DNA of 53,425 bases from Candidatus Peribacteraceae bacterium (GTDB taxonomy: Bacteria; Patescibacteriota; Gracilibacteria; Peribacterales; Peribacteraceae), in assembly GCA_028711445.1 (NCBI GenBank), contig JAQTSD010000006.1:1-53425 (forward strand), written 5' to 3'. The position numbers and the translations under genes were made by a program. Of the stretch, positions 10,738-18,380 are shown piece by piece. The number at the start of each line of letters is the position of its first letter. The stretch's first letter is position 1. The notes beneath the pieces are model-generated. The model ran no database searches and had not been told where the DNA came from. It saw only the letters and a list, made by a program, of their open reading frames with translations.

Positions 10738-10914
10738 GATGTCGGGATGTTGACTTTGGCCGCATGCGTGTGGCTTCATGATCGTCATGTGGTCGAGAGC
10801 GCGAAAATCCCTCACCCAAGCCCCGAAATCCGTTCCGCACCCCAGTAGAACGCCCCGGGAATGTCTGAGGAAATAGACACTCCCCGCCCTCCCCGTGCCA
10901 TGTGAACTTTACAT

Positions 10915-10945
10915 GACATGAAATTCTGGTAGAGTGCAGGTTTGT
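10915..10945 (+). promoter_or_regulatory. Promoter of the TrmB-sensor gene
   Basis: A TTTACA -35 and a TAGAGT -10 with 16-nt spacing end about 10 nt before ATG 10946, leaving a leader of only about three bases. Confidence 0.55.
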
Positions 10946-12526
10946 ATGACCAGCCTCCCCGCAAGCGTCGAGGCTCACCTCACGGAGGCGGGCTTCGCAC
11001 CGACCGAGATCACAGCGCTCCGTAAGCTCCTCGAAGGAGAGGCGCTCACCCTGCGCGAGCTCGCAGCGAAGACGGGCAAATCCACGGGCGTCCTCGATCT
11101 GGCGGTCAGGAAGCTCATGGGCCGCGGCATCGTGACGCGCGAGATCTTCAATGACACGCCCAAGTACCTCGTGAAGTCGCTCGATGCGGTGCTCAAGTGG
11201 ATGCGCGACGACATGGAGGCCAAGCATAGTCTTCTCGCCCGCAAGGAGCGCGATTTCGAATCCTTCATCGCCTCGCTCGAGGCCGACAAGCGGCGCCCCG
11301 ACATGGAGTACTTCGAGGGGCGCGAGGGCGTCGAGCAGGCGTACGGCAAGCTCCTCGACTGTGTGGAAGGCAAACAGCTGCTGCGCTTCTACCCCGTCAC
11401 CTGCCGGGAGGAGGACGATCCGCTGCGGGACTTCCGCGTGCAGTACTTCCGCGAGCGTCACAAGCGCTCCATCTTCTCGCGCGTCATCGCGCAGGATACT
11501 CCATTAGGCCGCCGCTACCGCTCCCGCGACGCTTTCGAGTACCGCGAGACCGTGCTCGTGCCGGAGAGCGAGTTTCCGTATGACTTCGAGAAGATCATCG
11601 TGGGGAACGTCATCGCGTGCTTCACCGTGAGCGAGGAGCGGGCGTACTTCATCCACTCCCCCGAACTTGCGAAGTCTGAGCGGGAGCTCTTCGAGGTCAC
11701 ATGGCGCAAGGCGAAGGCTGCCGCAGGCGCGCCGGTCCAGTCTGTATCCTCTGTGCAGCAGACTGCGGCGATTCCTCTGGGGACCAAGACGATGTCGGTC
11801 ATGAGGGAGTTTTTCTTGAGCCGCAAGAGCCTCGTCCTCTTCGCCATCTGCGCCATCCTGGCGGCTGGTATTACCTTTGGCCTCTATCAGCATAACTACA
11901 ATCTCAACCTCCAACGGGTTCGTGAGAAAGCTATGGCCATTGCCGCGACTGCCGCACCGGAGTTCGATGCCAGTGATTTGGGCGAACTTCAAGGGATGGC
12001 CGATGTGAGGAAGCCTGTGTACAGAAAAGTGGTTGAACAATTACGGGATATCCGTCAGAGGAACACAGATGTCCGTTATGCATATGTCTTGCGTCCAACG
12101 GACGATCCCTATTTCTATCAGTTTGTTGCCGATGCCGATTCTCTCGATATCCACGCCGATATTGATCTTAATGAGGATGGATTGAGGAATGATATGGTGC
12201 CGCCTGGGTATGTCTTCTACGACAAAGACTATCCGGATTCGGCGCTTGCCCGGGGTCAGATAAGCCCTGCTGCTGATGAATTGCCATACGATAATCTGTG
12301 GGGAACGTGTATCGCAGGACATGCGCCAATTATGGACGAGGATGGAAAGAGCATTTCTGTGATAGGGGTAGACATTGATGCAAGTGAAGTTTCTCAACTC
12401 TCGCGTGAGACATTTAGTCCGCTGAGTTTCTTCATTGGACTATTCCTAGTCTTCGTTTTGCTGCGCCTTATGGCATTCAACTGGCCACTTCTTAGCAAGA
12501 ATCTGCATGTGAGGAGATCTTGTTGA
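10946..12526 (+). CDS. TrmB-type HTH regulator fused to a transmembrane Cache-like sensor
   Basis: An unusual one-component architecture of about 526 residues. Residues about 15-80 form a TrmB-like winged helix (TEITALRKLLEGEALTLRELAAKTGKSTGVLDLAVRKLMGRGIV). About 120-260 is a TrmB-like effector region (YFEGREGVEQAYGKLLDC). TM1 is about 293-313, then an extracytoplasmic sensor closely related to those of the two kinases (DVRYAYVLRPTDDPYFYQFVADADSLDI), with an EF-hand-like DLNEDG segment near 403, and TM2 about 492-510. No kinase follows. The promoter TTTACA-16-TAGAGT lies just upstream. DNA is GC-rich to about 11.8 kb and AT-richer across the sensor, suggesting domain grafting. It directly precedes the first LamG effector gene, which it may regulate. 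Confidence 0.85.
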   Translation: MTSLPASVEAHLTEAGFAPTEITALRKLLEGEALTLRELAAKTGKSTGVLDLAVRKLMGRGIVTREIFNDTPKYLVKSLDAVLKWMRDDMEAKHSLLARKERDFESFIASLEADKRRPDMEYFEGREGVEQAYGKLLDCVEGKQLLRFYPVTCREEDDPLRDFRVQYFRERHKRSIFSRVIAQDTPLGRRYRSRDAFEYRETVLVPESEFPYDFEKIIVGNVIACFTVSEERAYFIHSPELAKSERELFEVTWRKAKAAAGAPVQSVSSVQQTAAIPLGTKTMSVMREFFLSRKSLVLFAICAILAAGITFGLYQHNYNLNLQRVREKAMAIAATAAPEFDASDLGELQGMADVRKPVYRKVVEQLRDIRQRNTDVRYAYVLRPTDDPYFYQFVADADSLDIHADIDLNEDGLRNDMVPPGYVFYDKDYPDSALARGQISPAADELPYDNLWGTCIAGHAPIMDEDGKSISVIGVDIDASEVSQLSRETFSPLSFFIGLFLVFVLLRLMAFNWPLLSKNLHVRRSC

Positions 12527-12580
12527 GGCTGTGAAGTATCGGAACCATTTGGCATGGTGTTGGATGCTCAATCCCTCCCC

Positions 12581-13820
12581 CGTTCCACCCACCCACGGAA
12601 CGCCTTTCTTGGCTTGCAGCTGCGGATAGCCTAACTCCTCTTCTGTGAGATATCCCCGCACGCATTCCGGCGTCCCCCTCTCGGATGTTCAATGGTGGTG
12701 GCTTCCCCCGCCACCCCATGGCCTCCCCTGAACGCCATCTGCGCTACGAAGACCTCGAAGGACGGCGGATGATGAGTACGGTGACGCCCGCCGCCATCGA
12801 TCTGGAGCGGGACAGCGCTCAGTACCTCTCCATTCCCGATGCCAATCAGAGAGGCCTCGACCTCCAGGGGGACTTCACGGTGGAGTGCCGCTTCCGCCTC
12901 GAGAGTGCTCCGGGAACGGACGAGTACCGCCCCCTCCTCTCCAAGTGGACGGGCGGCGCCTCCGCAGGCCGCGCCTATACCTTCGTGTACATCAACCTCG
13001 GCGGGACCCCTAAGATCTGCGTGAATCTCTCTGCGGACGGAACGAATGTCACATCGAAGACCATTGATTACACTTTTCAGCCCGGGACATGGTACGACAT
13101 CGCTTTCTCTTTCAAGGCATCCTCCGGCACGGTGGACGTGTACGTAGACGGAGAGCAGATCGGATCGATGACGGGCTTCCCTACAACCATCAAGGACAGC
13201 GCCGCCGATGCTGCTCTTGGTAACTTCCTCGGTGAGACATTTGATGGGCAGATCGACGAGATGCGGGTGTGGGCTGTCACCCGCTCGGGAGAAGAGATCG
13301 CAGCCAATCGCAGGATGGATCTTCAGGGGGATGAAGCGGGGCTCGTCAGTGACTGGCGATTCAATGATAACGTCCTCACCGATGCCGCCTTGAGCGGCAA
13401 TACATTCGTCAATCGCGGAGGGGCGGTCTTCTCAAGCGACGTCCTCACCGTTCAACAGAGGGTGCAGGAGACCACTGCTGCCGTCGATGCGGTGATGGGG
13501 GAAGGCAACAATCCGGAAGGAGATCCTGAGCATGTCATCCTGAGCCCGTCGAAGGGCGACATGCTGACTCCCTCATCGGTGCAAGAACAACAGAACATCG
13601 AGGCTCGTGGTTCGACAGAGCTCACCATGACACAAGCTTGCCTCGACGCTTCCGAATCCCCCGAAACCCCCATCACCCCTACCATCCGTATCGCGGAGAT
13701 CGCGGGCAATACCGTCCTCGTGTCCCTCGCAAGCCCCGAGGATGCCAGTACCGTCGTCATCGGAGGCTGCGGCGGCATTCTCCAGCAGGAAACCCTCTCC
13801 CACGCGGGGGGCACGGAGCT
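12581..13820 (+). repeat. 1,240-bp exact direct repeat, copy 1
   Basis: Every base from 12581 to 13820 matches 19412-20651 (offset 6,831). It covers 104 bp of 5' flank plus the first ~379 codons of the two LamG effector genes. The first mismatch is T13821/C20652, after which the genes stay similar but diverged. The duplication is very recent or kept identical by gene conversion. Confidence 0.95.
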
Positions 13821-15618
13821 TGCCATGGCCAAAGTCACCCTCAACAAGGTGACTCCTCCCGGCCGCTATCCTCTCGCTCTCTTCGGTCCCTCCTCTTCGC
13901 AGGCCATCACTTCCATCGAGGTCGACTGGAACGGCCAGACCCTCTCCCTTGCATCCTCGGAAAACCAGTGGGATGCCCTCTCGCAGGCGGAGCAGACGAC
14001 ACAGCGGGGCCTCACCGGCATTGCACGCCTCAAGACGGACATTTCGACCGCCCAGGCTGCCGTCACGGTCTTCGGAAAGCAGATGGCCCTCACCTCGACG
14101 AATCTCGACGGCTTCCCTTCCCTCAAGCGCCTCCAGATTAACGATCTCTTCGAGCGCTGCGACCCCAAGTGGAAGCTGGAGATGAACGAGATCCCCGCCC
14201 TCGTGCGGGAGCGCCACCCCACTGCGGATGCCGCTACCGTGCGAGGGACATCCGACGCCCTCTGCGGCCAGCTGGACAGCTTCTCCATTGCCGTGGGGGA
14301 GATCCTCTTCGCGGCCGTGGAGGTGTACCGTCAGGTGGAGCACGGTGGGGATCAGGATCGTCTCCTCGAGAACCTCCGCACCACGATCGCACAGGTGAAC
14401 CTCCGGCGCGCGGTCATCGAGATCCGAGGCGACACGGGAAGGACGACGCCCACCTACGAGGAGGCTTTGGAGGAGGGTTTGCGGCTCTACAACGCGGAGA
14501 GCACCCTCAATGTCCTTGCCTACCGCCAGGCGGAGCAGGACAGGCTCCGGGCCATTGACAGAAGGATTGCGGATAATCCTGATTATCAGAAGGAATTCCT
14601 CGGACAGGCAGAGGCGGACACCGTCCTCTACGCCTCTGCCTCCAACGGCTATGCAGGCTACCTGGACGAATCCCAGATGCGCAGATTGGAGCGGATCGCA
14701 GGGCACACGGAAACGGTCCTCGCACTCGCTACTAATGCCCACGCACGGCTCGTCCTCGCCGTCGCAGGGCAATACAATGCGCAACGTGAATATGCCATCG
14801 CCATGGCGAACGGCACCTCCACAGGCACCACCGTTGCCACCACTCTGCCATCCGATGTCTCGCAGCCTCCTGCAAGCGGCACCTTCACGCGGGAAGGGCT
14901 TCTTGCATTGGGGGAGTGGGTGACCGAGGTGGGGGGAATCCAACAGGAAGCTGTGCGACGAGAGACGGTGCAGAATGCCATCAAAGAGCGTGTGACAGCT
15001 CGCCTAAATGAGCGTCTCCAATCCATGACGCCGGAGGAACGCGCCAATGCGCGCGGTCTTCTGCGACTACAAGAGGATGGAAGACTCGATGAATACTTCA
15101 TATCGTTGTTCTCCGGTGATACGCCGAGTGAGGTAGTGAACGCTGAAGTGGGCGAGGAGGGACAGTACAGCGTGTACTATTTGCTCGACTCAAATGTACT
15201 AGCTGGTGCAGGGCACGCAGCGATGATTATGGGTTCAGATGCTGAGGGGTGGTATTACTTTTCATTTGGCGTAGGGGCAACAGATCAAGGCTCAGGCAGA
15301 TACTTTACGGCGAGTGGCAATATGGATGTGAATTATTATTCCTCTCTCAACGAAGCTCACACAGCTCTGAGTCGTTACGGTTACTTTCTCCATTGGGATG
15401 TTGCCGATGCATCTTCCATCAGGTCAGCCTTTAAGGAAGCTAGTGGGCACCTCGTCACAAACTATAACTTTTTCGCCGAAAATTGTGATGATATTGCATC
15501 GAAAATTATTCGCGCTGCTGGGATAGAATTGGATGATAGATGGATGCCTGTTTACACATATTTGGACGAAATGGACTTTGCAGATGGAATAGGTATGTGG
15601 AATGGCACATCTCAGTAG
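12685..15618 (+). CDS. LamG surface protein with C-terminal permuted papain-like module (putative effector 1)
   Basis: A 977-residue modular protein. The N-terminus RHLRYEDLEGRRMMS resembles the LEPR-XLL start motif of large exported proteins. A LamG/ConA-like jellyroll spans about 35-245 (AQYLSIPDANQRGLDLQGDFTVECRFRL...DGQIDEMRVWAVTR). A helical stalk shared with the 19516 paralogue spans about 380-750. The unique C-terminus has GHAAMIMGSDAEGWYYFSFG (H844) and AENCDDIASKII (C934), the His-then-Cys order of permuted NlpC/LRAT-like papain folds, so a peptidase, amidase or acyltransferase is possible. Alternative starts are ATG 12718 and ATG 12769, the latter with AAGGA upstream. The last ~500 bp is AT-richer. 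A membrane protein follows within 24 bp. Confidence 0.8.
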   Translation: MFNGGGFPRHPMASPERHLRYEDLEGRRMMSTVTPAAIDLERDSAQYLSIPDANQRGLDLQGDFTVECRFRLESAPGTDEYRPLLSKWTGGASAGRAYTFVYINLGGTPKICVNLSADGTNVTSKTIDYTFQPGTWYDIAFSFKASSGTVDVYVDGEQIGSMTGFPTTIKDSAADAALGNFLGETFDGQIDEMRVWAVTRSGEEIAANRRMDLQGDEAGLVSDWRFNDNVLTDAALSGNTFVNRGGAVFSSDVLTVQQRVQETTAAVDAVMGEGNNPEGDPEHVILSPSKGDMLTPSSVQEQQNIEARGSTELTMTQACLDASESPETPITPTIRIAEIAGNTVLVSLASPEDASTVVIGGCGGILQQETLSHAGGTELAMAKVTLNKVTPPGRYPLALFGPSSSQAITSIEVDWNGQTLSLASSENQWDALSQAEQTTQRGLTGIARLKTDISTAQAAVTVFGKQMALTSTNLDGFPSLKRLQINDLFERCDPKWKLEMNEIPALVRERHPTADAATVRGTSDALCGQLDSFSIAVGEILFAAVEVYRQVEHGGDQDRLLENLRTTIAQVNLRRAVIEIRGDTGRTTPTYEEALEEGLRLYNAESTLNVLAYRQAEQDRLRAIDRRIADNPDYQKEFLGQAEADTVLYASASNGYAGYLDESQMRRLERIAGHTETVLALATNAHARLVLAVAGQYNAQREYAIAMANGTSTGTTVATTLPSDVSQPPASGTFTREGLLALGEWVTEVGGIQQEAVRRETVQNAIKERVTARLNERLQSMTPEERANARGLLRLQEDGRLDEYFISLFSGDTPSEVVNAEVGEEGQYSVYYLLDSNVLAGAGHAAMIMGSDAEGWYYFSFGVGATDQGSGRYFTASGNMDVNYYSSLNEAHTALSRYGYFLHWDVADASSIRSAFKEASGHLVTNYNFFAENCDDIASKIIRAAGIELDDRWMPVYTYLDEMDFADGIGMWNGTSQ
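13530..13565. repeat. REP-like palindrome inside the LamG gene
   Basis: GCATGTCATCC-TGAGCCCGTCGA-AGGGCGACATGC matches the widespread CATCCTGAGC..GTCGAAGGATG type of extragenic palindrome. Here it is read in frame as HVILSPSKGDMLT. Identical in the second paralogue at 20361-20396; relatives are at 27148 and 48944. Confidence 0.7.
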
Positions 15619-15628
15619 CACCTTGAGG

Positions 15629-15641
15629 TATAATTCTTCAC
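15629..15641 (+). promoter_or_regulatory. -10 box for the 15642 gene
   Basis: TATAAT at 15629-15634, 7 nt before ATG. No good -35 is visible. It allows expression independent of the upstream effector. Confidence 0.55.
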
Positions 15642-16445
15642 ATGCATCCCAGCAGTTTCCAACTTAGGCACTCTGATAAACCGGTTCTCTGGCGAGTACT
15701 CGCAATTGTTGTTGTGGGGGTTCTGGTGAATTCCTACTTGCACATTTGCGAGACGACATGCTGGCTTTTTGTCTGGGGGTCGTTTGCGATTGTTTGGTTG
15801 CCTGTCTTGCTCGGTTATTTGGTTACTTACGGCAAGGAGGTACGCGTGACAACTTTGCAAAGATGCATGGCACATATTTTAGTCATCGTATTCACGATCA
15901 TTTTGAACGATATTTTTGGACCTCCTGATCCGGCGGATGAATTAATCCTATATTACCTTTTTCTTCTTCTTCCTGCCCAACTAATACTGATACTCTTTAT
16001 TGAGTTGATGTTGAAGGTTGTAGGGAATCGAGGGAATTTTCCGAAGATGGACAAGAAAAGACTCCTCGTTACTATTGGGACAATCATTGTTGCCATTGGA
16101 GTGGTGTTCAGTTCAATAATACTGTACGAAGATTTTGGCAGTGACGTGGTCACATTATCTGGAGCATTCGTATGGTTTCCGATCATGATGAATTATCTTT
16201 TCTTCTTCCTTATCAGGAAGCATGACAACAGTTTCACAATCGAGACCATGGAAAGAATATTCACCATGTTCTTCGCCACATTAGTGAGTTTAGGTTTTTT
16301 ATCATTTGTTCAAAATGCCGATTCCCGCAGTTATCTGACCGTTGCTTATCTATGCCTCAGCTTCTTAGCTCAATTGGTCATGATTCTTATAATCGAATCA
16401 TTGTTATCTCTAGCAAAAAAGGGCGAGGGGGATCTCGCCCATTAG
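15642..16445 (+). CDS. Polytopic membrane protein, putative immunity/partner of effector 1
   Basis: A 267-residue integral membrane protein with about eight hydrophobic helices (for example VLAIVVVGVLVNSYL, LYYLFLLLPAQLILILFIELML, LVTIGTIIVAIGVVFSSIIL). No transporter signature is recognised. It begins 24 bp after the papain-like effector, and its own TATAAT (15629-15634) lies 7 nt before the ATG. The position right after a toxin-like C-terminus, and AT-rich composition shared with that C-terminus, suggest the two were acquired together. An immunity role is inference only. The last codons overlap a minus-strand terminator. Confidence 0.7.
   Translation: MHPSSFQLRHSDKPVLWRVLAIVVVGVLVNSYLHICETTCWLFVWGSFAIVWLPVLLGYLVTYGKEVRVTTLQRCMAHILVIVFTIILNDIFGPPDPADELILYYLFLLLPAQLILILFIELMLKVVGNRGNFPKMDKKRLLVTIGTIIVAIGVVFSSIILYEDFGSDVVTLSGAFVWFPIMMNYLFFFLIRKHDNSFTIETMERIFTMFFATLVSLGFLSFVQNADSRSYLTVAYLCLSFLAQLVMILIIESLLSLAKKGEGDLAH
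16415..16440 (-). terminator. Rho-independent terminator (minus strand)
   Basis: Read on the minus strand: GGGCGAG-ATCCCC-CTCGCCC followed by TTTTTT. It lies directly after the decayed DHS/kinase fragments and overlaps the last codons of the plus-strand membrane gene. Confidence 0.7.
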
Positions 16446-16464
16446 ATCTTGTTGAAAGGCCTCC

Positions 16465-16569
16465 TCACTTCCTCCCCGCTGCCAAGGCTTCTTTCAGCTC
16501 CTTCTTGGCCTTGGTGGCTTCCTTGAGGCCGGGGGATTTCAGATCCTCGGAGAGGAGCGTGACGGTTGG
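16465..16569 (-). pseudogene. 3'-end relic of a DHS-like gene
   Basis: Translates as PTVTLLSEDLKSPGLKEATKAKKELKEALAAGRK-stop, nearly the same as the last 35 residues of the intact gene at 23828-24949. Nothing upstream of this tail remains, so it is a fragment left by recombination or deletion. It lies head-to-tail with the kinase relic just upstream on the same strand. Confidence 0.85.
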
Positions 16570-16571
16570 AC

Positions 16572-16745
16572 TTACTTCTCTTTGGGGGTGGTCGGCTTCT
16601 GCCCCAGGGGGATCTTGACGAAGAACGTCGTCCCCTTATTCTCAGCACTCTCGAAGCGGATGGAGCCCCCCTGTGCCTCCACGGCACCCTTGGCCACGAA
16701 CATTCCTAGTTCGTTGCCTTCCTTGGTGTCGGATCCCTTGAGCAC
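16572..16745 (-). pseudogene. 3'-end relic of a histidine kinase gene
   Basis: Translates as GNELGMFVAKGAVEAQGGSIRFESAENKGTTFFVKIPLGQKPTTPKEK-stop, matching the C-terminal ATP-binding segment of the kinase at 16885-18336 (GNGLGMFVAKGAVEAQGGSIRF...). It is on the opposite strand to that kinase and lacks everything upstream of the G2 box. From here to 16880 I see only the promoter of the next gene. Confidence 0.85.
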
Positions 16746-16869
16746 TCATGGGTTTTCATGCACCAACCGGCAAGCTGGTAAAGTAAGTGAGCGCCGACGT
16801 TTGCGTTCCAGTCGCATGGTTTATTGAAAGATAATGCACTAAAATTCAGTTCTCAATCGAGCGGGAAAC

Positions 16870-16884
16870 TGCTATAATGTAATG
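16870..16884 (+). promoter_or_regulatory. Extended -10 promoter of the kinase gene
   Basis: TGCTATAAT (extended -10; TATAAT at 16873-16878) followed by six bases and ATG 16885. It favours 16885 over the in-frame ATG at 16882. Confidence 0.65.
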
Positions 16885-18336
16885 ATGTTTTTCAAAATCA
16901 AAACTGGGCAGCTTGCTGATTGGCTTAAGGCTCTACTGATAGTAACGGTTTGTGGGGGGATTGCCGTGCTCATCACATACATCCTTTATGGGTTTACTCA
17001 GGATCTATTAGTTGAGCGTCTTAGAGAGCGGTTGACGGCGATTGTTTCGACGGCATCTCTGAGATTTTCTGCGGAGGATATTGAGCAGGTATCTATATAC
17101 GAGGATAGTGAAAAATTAGCGTTTAAAAAAATAGTTAGCCAGCTTAATGAAATTCGGGAAGCAAACAAAAATCTTGAATATGCATACATTATGCGACGGA
17201 CGGACGATCCTAACACTTTTGAATTTGTGGCTGATGCAGACTCGCTTAGTTCCTTGGAAGATGTTGATGCGAATGAAAATGGTATCTTAGATGAAGATGA
17301 ACAGCCTCCTATGCCTGGGGATCCATATGACGTAAGTGAGTATCCAGTTTTAAGAGATGAAGCTTTCTTTTACCCAATTGCTGAGCACGAACTCGCATCG
17401 GATCAATGGGGCATGATGTTGGCTGCTTTTGCTCCAATTCGAGATAGTTCAGGTGAAACAATTGCGATATTGGGTGTCGATGTAATCGTTACAGATTTTA
17501 TGCAGGTTACACGTGCCACACTGATGCCATTTTTGCTTTTCGTTATATTTTTAATTCTTATGTTGGCTCTGTTGGCCCTGATGCTACTAAGAATTAATAG
17601 AGAGCGCATCAATGCATTACAAGAAATTGATCGCCAGAAAGATGAACTCATCAGTATCGTGAGCCACCAGCTCAATACACCGGTTTCCGCCGTGAAGTGG
17701 AATATCGAGATGTTCCTCGATGGGGACCTCGGAAAGATGTCAGACGAACAGACCAAACAGTTGAATCTGATGCAGTCGGAGCTGACCAATCTGGCCGATC
17801 TCGTGAGCATGCTTTTGGATGTTTCCCGCATTCAGTTGGGTCGCATGAAGGTGAGCCGCGCAGATCTCGATCTAGCCGCATTCTTCACAGAGGAGCTGGC
17901 AGTCATCGAGCCGAAGGCCAAGGAGAAGAAGGTGAAGTTCACCGCGCACATCCCGGCCAAGCTGCCCGTGGCGTACCTCGATAAGCGTCTCGTACGCATG
18001 ACGCTCGAGAACCTTCTCACGAATGCCGTGAAGTACACGCCGGAAGGAGGCCAGGCATCACTGACTGTCAAGCTTCAAGGCGACAAGATCATCTATGAGG
18101 TGAAGGATACGGGCTGCGGTATCCCGAAGGCAGAGCAGGGGAGGATGTTCGAGAAGCTCTTCCGCGCGAGCAACGTGGTGAATGCACAGGAAGGGAATGG
18201 TCTTGGTATGTTCGTTGCCAAGGGTGCTGTGGAAGCGCAAGGAGGGTCGATCCGGTTTGTGAGCGAAGAGGGCAAGGGGTCGACGTTCTATGTCGAGTTA
18301 CCTTTGATAAAGAAGCCGCAAACCAAGAACGAGTAA
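16885..18336 (+). CDS. Membrane sensor histidine kinase with EF-hand-like loop
   Basis: A 483-residue kinase. TM1 is about 15-36, the extracytoplasmic Cache-like sensor about 40-212, TM2 about 213-236. The H-box is IVSHQLNTPVSAVKW (H261), with N-box ENLLTNAVKY, G1 DTGCGIP and G2 GNGLGMFVAKGAV. The sensor loop DANENGILDEDE occupies residues 128-139, the same place as in the 7075 kinase, and fits an EF-hand consensus. The sensor half is AT-rich while the DNA from about 17640, at the H-box, is GC-rich, so the gene is a compositional chimera. It lies between the two effector loci. No response regulator is adjacent. Confidence 0.93.
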   Translation: MFFKIKTGQLADWLKALLIVTVCGGIAVLITYILYGFTQDLLVERLRERLTAIVSTASLRFSAEDIEQVSIYEDSEKLAFKKIVSQLNEIREANKNLEYAYIMRRTDDPNTFEFVADADSLSSLEDVDANENGILDEDEQPPMPGDPYDVSEYPVLRDEAFFYPIAEHELASDQWGMMLAAFAPIRDSSGETIAILGVDVIVTDFMQVTRATLMPFLLFVIFLILMLALLALMLLRINRERINALQEIDRQKDELISIVSHQLNTPVSAVKWNIEMFLDGDLGKMSDEQTKQLNLMQSELTNLADLVSMLLDVSRIQLGRMKVSRADLDLAAFFTEELAVIEPKAKEKKVKFTAHIPAKLPVAYLDKRLVRMTLENLLTNAVKYTPEGGQASLTVKLQGDKIIYEVKDTGCGIPKAEQGRMFEKLFRASNVVNAQEGNGLGMFVAKGAVEAQGGSIRFVSEEGKGSTFYVELPLIKKPQTKNE

Positions 18337-18380
18337 GGCGACACTCAAGAGGTACGAATTCTTATGAAGGCTTGTTTCTG

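Noticed and set aside
12446-12661. Minus ORF MRGYLTEEELGYPQLQAKKGVPWVGG before both effectors
   Set aside because: The protein-like stretch lies only in the identical 5' flank and the frames diverge right after it; probably chance or a relic.
13573-14943. 456-aa minus-strand ORF opposite effector 1
   Set aside because: Shadow frame; the plus frame shows a LamG domain and keeps similarity to its paralogue at protein level.
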